Program-made: the position numbers and the translations under genes
Shown: positions 62,301-64,000 of the stretch, one piece after another
Layout: the number at the start of each line of letters is the position of its first letter
Numbering within the stretch: the stretch's first letter is position 1
Notes under the pieces: generated by a model
Seen by the model: only the letters and a program-made list of their open reading frames with translations
The model's database searches: none
What the model was told of the DNA's origin: nothing
Source: Turbatrix aceti
Lineage: Eukaryota > Nematoda > Chromadorea > Rhabditida > Panagrolaimidae
Direction of reading: 5' to 3'
Assembly (NCBI GenBank): GCA_963969345.1
Contig: OZ017766.1
Location: forward strand, 12,276,001 to 12,340,000
Length of the DNA stretch: 64,000 nt

Positions 62301-64000
62301 TCGTAGCCTGAGTCATCGCCACTCCCACCAGGACTCGTTTGACGGACACTTTTCGTCCGGTTCATCCCACCTTGCGGCACCCGGCGTGCGATCCTCTGCA
62401 CCTGTTCCAGATGCCTTTCTCGACTCTGGCTCACTAGGGGATCCTGGTGGTTCGATACCTCGTCCTCCGTCTCGAAGCCTGCTCAACGAGCATCACCTCA
62501 ATCGAATTCGTAGAATGCGTCGTCGACCGTCTGCTGCGACTGCTTCGTCGTCAGGGGCCTCGCTGAGGCCTCACCTGGATTCCCTCGGACATCAAGCTTC
62601 GTTTGATTGTTCGCTTTCACCTGGCGGAGGTCTGGGAAGCTCGGGACACCGCACTGGAGGTAGTCTGGTTCGCATGAGAAATCTGGGCCATTCCGATCCC
62701 CAAATTTACACCTTTACACCTGCCGGGGGTTCACCTGCTGTTTCGAGAGGAGGAAATGCGAGGCGATCTGTTTTGCTGTCTGGATGCCCGTTAATTTCTG
62801 GTCGACTATCGAAAAAGGAATCTTCGCTGTCGCCGAAGCTGCGACTCGGCAGAAGGTCGGATGCGTTCCTCGGACCTTCCTCGTCGTCCGGTGCACCACC
62901 TGGCCAAGCAATAAACCTGTCCCCGTCTGCGAATTCTGCTGGGACGTCACACAGTTTGTCTCCGGCCGGACCATCCGGGCAGCACAGACATCGACGGCAC
63001 CATCATCCGAGGAGCTCCATCTCAGCGGCATCCGGCGCAAATCGACGCCAGGCTGGTCAGGTTGTCATGCGTGCGGCGTCGAGTCTCGCTGCTCCGGCTC
63101 ACGCGGACAACAGGCGATGGAGTGTTGCTTCGCTGCCCTCGTCGAGTGGTTACGGTACTCCTGGATCGAATTCGGCGTTTTCGGTTGGTCTTTTTGATAT
63201 TTTTTTGAAAATTGGAGGCATCAACAATTTTTTTATTACAGAGCCAGTATTCTTCGCAAGAACACCTGGCAGATTACCTGAACGAGCTGCGCATGAATCC
63301 AAGATTTGATAGCAACGACAGCTACGATGATACTGTAATCTTCCAGCGTCCTCGTTCCAGGAGTTTGGCGTGAGTTTTTTTTTAGAAAATTTTTGATTTT
63401 TATGAAGAATTTTTTATTAAAAAATTTTTTGTTCATAATGGAAAAACATTTTTTTTATAGAAAATTTGGTCCTGTATGCGAAAAAATAGTTTTTATGAGA
63501 TGTTTTTATTCTAAAGGGAATTTTTTTCATTAGTTGGTCCCGAGTGGAAAGTTTTTGATTTCTAGTGAAACAATTTTTTATTGAATAATTTTTAATAAAA
63601 TAAAAAAATTTTATATAAATTGGGGAAAAAATTTCTTTTAAAAAATTTATCTTGAGAAACCATTTTGTTTGGAAAATTAAGTTTAAAAAAATTTTTTTTT
63701 TGAATGGAACAATTTTTTATTGAATTTTTTTTGTCAAATGCAAAAACGTTTTTTTGTAAATTTAGCGCAAAAAAACACAGAACCAATAATTTTTTGAAAA
63801 TTGATGTCCTGATGGGAATTTTTTGTCAAAAAGTGCAAAATTTTTTTGAAATTGTTTTTCATCTGATACAATTTTTTCTAGATTTTTTTACGATTTGTCC
63901 TTTTCAGAAGCCCAGTCCGAATGATGACCATCGACGGCACCGTGGATGCGCCTCCTGCAATGGCCAGTCTCTACAAAGAACGCTTTCCCAAGGCCAAGGC
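49834..64000 (+). CDS. MAST-family serine/threonine kinase (5' part, runs off the window)
   Basis: Orthologue of vertebrate MAST1-4, Drosophila dop and C. elegans kin-4: large AGC-related kinases with a pre-kinase MAST domain, a kinase domain and a PDZ domain that bind microtubules and scaffold signalling. Join: 49834(start codon 49913)-50389, 53423-53696, 62165-63183, 63242-63369, 63908-64000 and beyond. All phases match. Diagnostic MAST-domain motifs appear in order: RRWSVASLPSSSGYGTPGSN, then SSQEHL, then QRPRSRSLASPVRMM, then LYKERFPKAKA (vertebrate MAST: RRWSLASLPSSGYGTNTPS, SSQEKL, RPRSRSLSPG, VYKERFPKATA). Upstream is a long S/P-rich region. The kinase and PDZ domains are outside the window. 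Whether translation starts at 49913 or in an upstream exon is open, because the frame stays open back to the acceptor at 49833. Confidence 0.9.
50390..53422 (+). other. MAST intron, no gene seen
   Basis: A 3-kb AT-rich intron without supported features. A GC-richer patch near 52050-52330 has no usable exon. Confidence 0.55.
53423..53696 (+). CDS. MAST exon: S/P-rich linker
   Basis: The acceptor is AATCTTTCAG and the donor CATCAG|GTTCGT is in phase 1. The correct frame, fixed by the previous exon, reads STPADSISPTVLLSPV and on to SSPLATPPTQHGSPS with no stop. The frame is supported by exon phases on both sides rather than by homology. Confidence 0.75.
53697..62164 (+). other. 8.5-kb MAST intron with tandem repeat and GC-rich island
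   Basis: Mostly AT-rich. A 33-bp unit (TTCTTGTGAAAATTTTGACT...) repeats about 2.7 times at 54121-54206. TC microsatellite near 60880-60892. AAAATCAGTTATCA occurs twice near 61148 and 61187. The only markedly GC/CpG-rich stretch, 57400-57850, has no convincing exon and may be an internal promoter. Confidence 0.55.
62165..63183 (+). CDS. MAST exon: start of MAST pre-kinase domain
   Basis: The acceptor is TTTTTTAG and the donor TTTTCG|GTTGGT is in phase 0. It encodes 340 S/G/H-rich residues with LVRMRNLGHSDPQ (compare MAST NLVRMRNQ) and ends with RRWSVASLPSSSGYGTPGSN, the signature segment of the MAST domain. Basic SR clusters are likely phosphorylation sites. Confidence 0.9.
63242..63369 (+). 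CDS. MAST exon: MAST domain, continued
   Basis: It follows a 58-bp intron. It begins SQYSSQEHLADYLNEL and ends QRPRSRSL in phase 2 at GGC|GTGAGT. It matches the SSQEKLHQL...RPRSRSL block of vertebrate MAST kinases. Confidence 0.9.
63370..63907 (+). other. MAST intron, no gene seen
   Basis: A 538-bp T/A-homopolymer intron. Confidence 0.7.
63908..64000 (+). CDS. MAST exon: MAST domain, cut by window end
   Basis: The acceptor is CCTTTTCAG. It encodes ASPVRMMTIDGTVDAP and MASLYKERFPKAKA, the start of the helical part of the MAST domain, and runs off the window. Confidence 0.9.

Noticed and set aside
62714..63040. 108-codon minus-strand frame
   Set aside because: Antisense shadow of the MAST exon, whose plus-strand frame is fixed by homology and splice phase.

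Overview
The window is animal nuclear DNA. It is AT-rich, with split genes, pyrimidine-rich TTTCAG-type splice acceptors, very short introns (50-60 bp) next to very long ones (8-12 kb), and T-homopolymer-rich introns. The splice style, the astacin protease and a LAR gene with a C. elegans ptp-3-like internal promoter suggest a nematode or another small ecdysozoan with a fairly large genome. That assignment is tentative.

Region 1 (about 0.8-34.6 kb, plus strand) is the 3' two-thirds of a LAR-type receptor protein tyrosine phosphatase. I place 12 exons that join in one open frame of 2,009 residues from the third Ig domain to the stop: Ig3, nine fibronectin III (FN3) repeats, an acidic juxtamembrane stretch with a furin-type RSKR site, a transmembrane helix, the wedge, and PTP domains D1 and D2. 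The 12.3-kb intron before FN3-5 ends with an exon that encodes a signal peptide in exactly the right splice phase, i.e. a probable second promoter making a short receptor. The 10.7-kb intron before FN3-8 holds a complete three-exon astacin metalloprotease gene on the minus strand, and three plus-strand coding blocks (24.0, 28.6 and 29.6-30.4 kb) that I cannot name. A possible minus-strand exon lies at 0.24-0.52 kb.

Region 2 (about 35-49.8 kb) is intergenic and crowded with mobile elements: at least three hAT-type miniature elements with recognisable 8-bp target duplications (63, 469 and 514 bp), an 850-bp foldback element, a 2.4-kb element with CACTCAAAA termini that carries four phase-consistent exons, and a truncated LINE with a TTTA-repeat tail. 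The 469-bp hAT element sits inside the reading frame of a small secreted-peptide gene that has its own TATA box.

Region 3 (49.8 kb to the right edge, plus strand) is the 5' part of a MAST (microtubule-associated serine/threonine) kinase gene: five exons in frame covering a disordered N-terminus and the start of the MAST pre-kinase domain. The kinase and PDZ domains lie beyond position 64,000.

The LAR receptor is a cell-surface phosphatase of axon guidance and synapse formation; MAST is a cytoskeleton-linked kinase. Nothing in the sequence links the two beyond adjacency.
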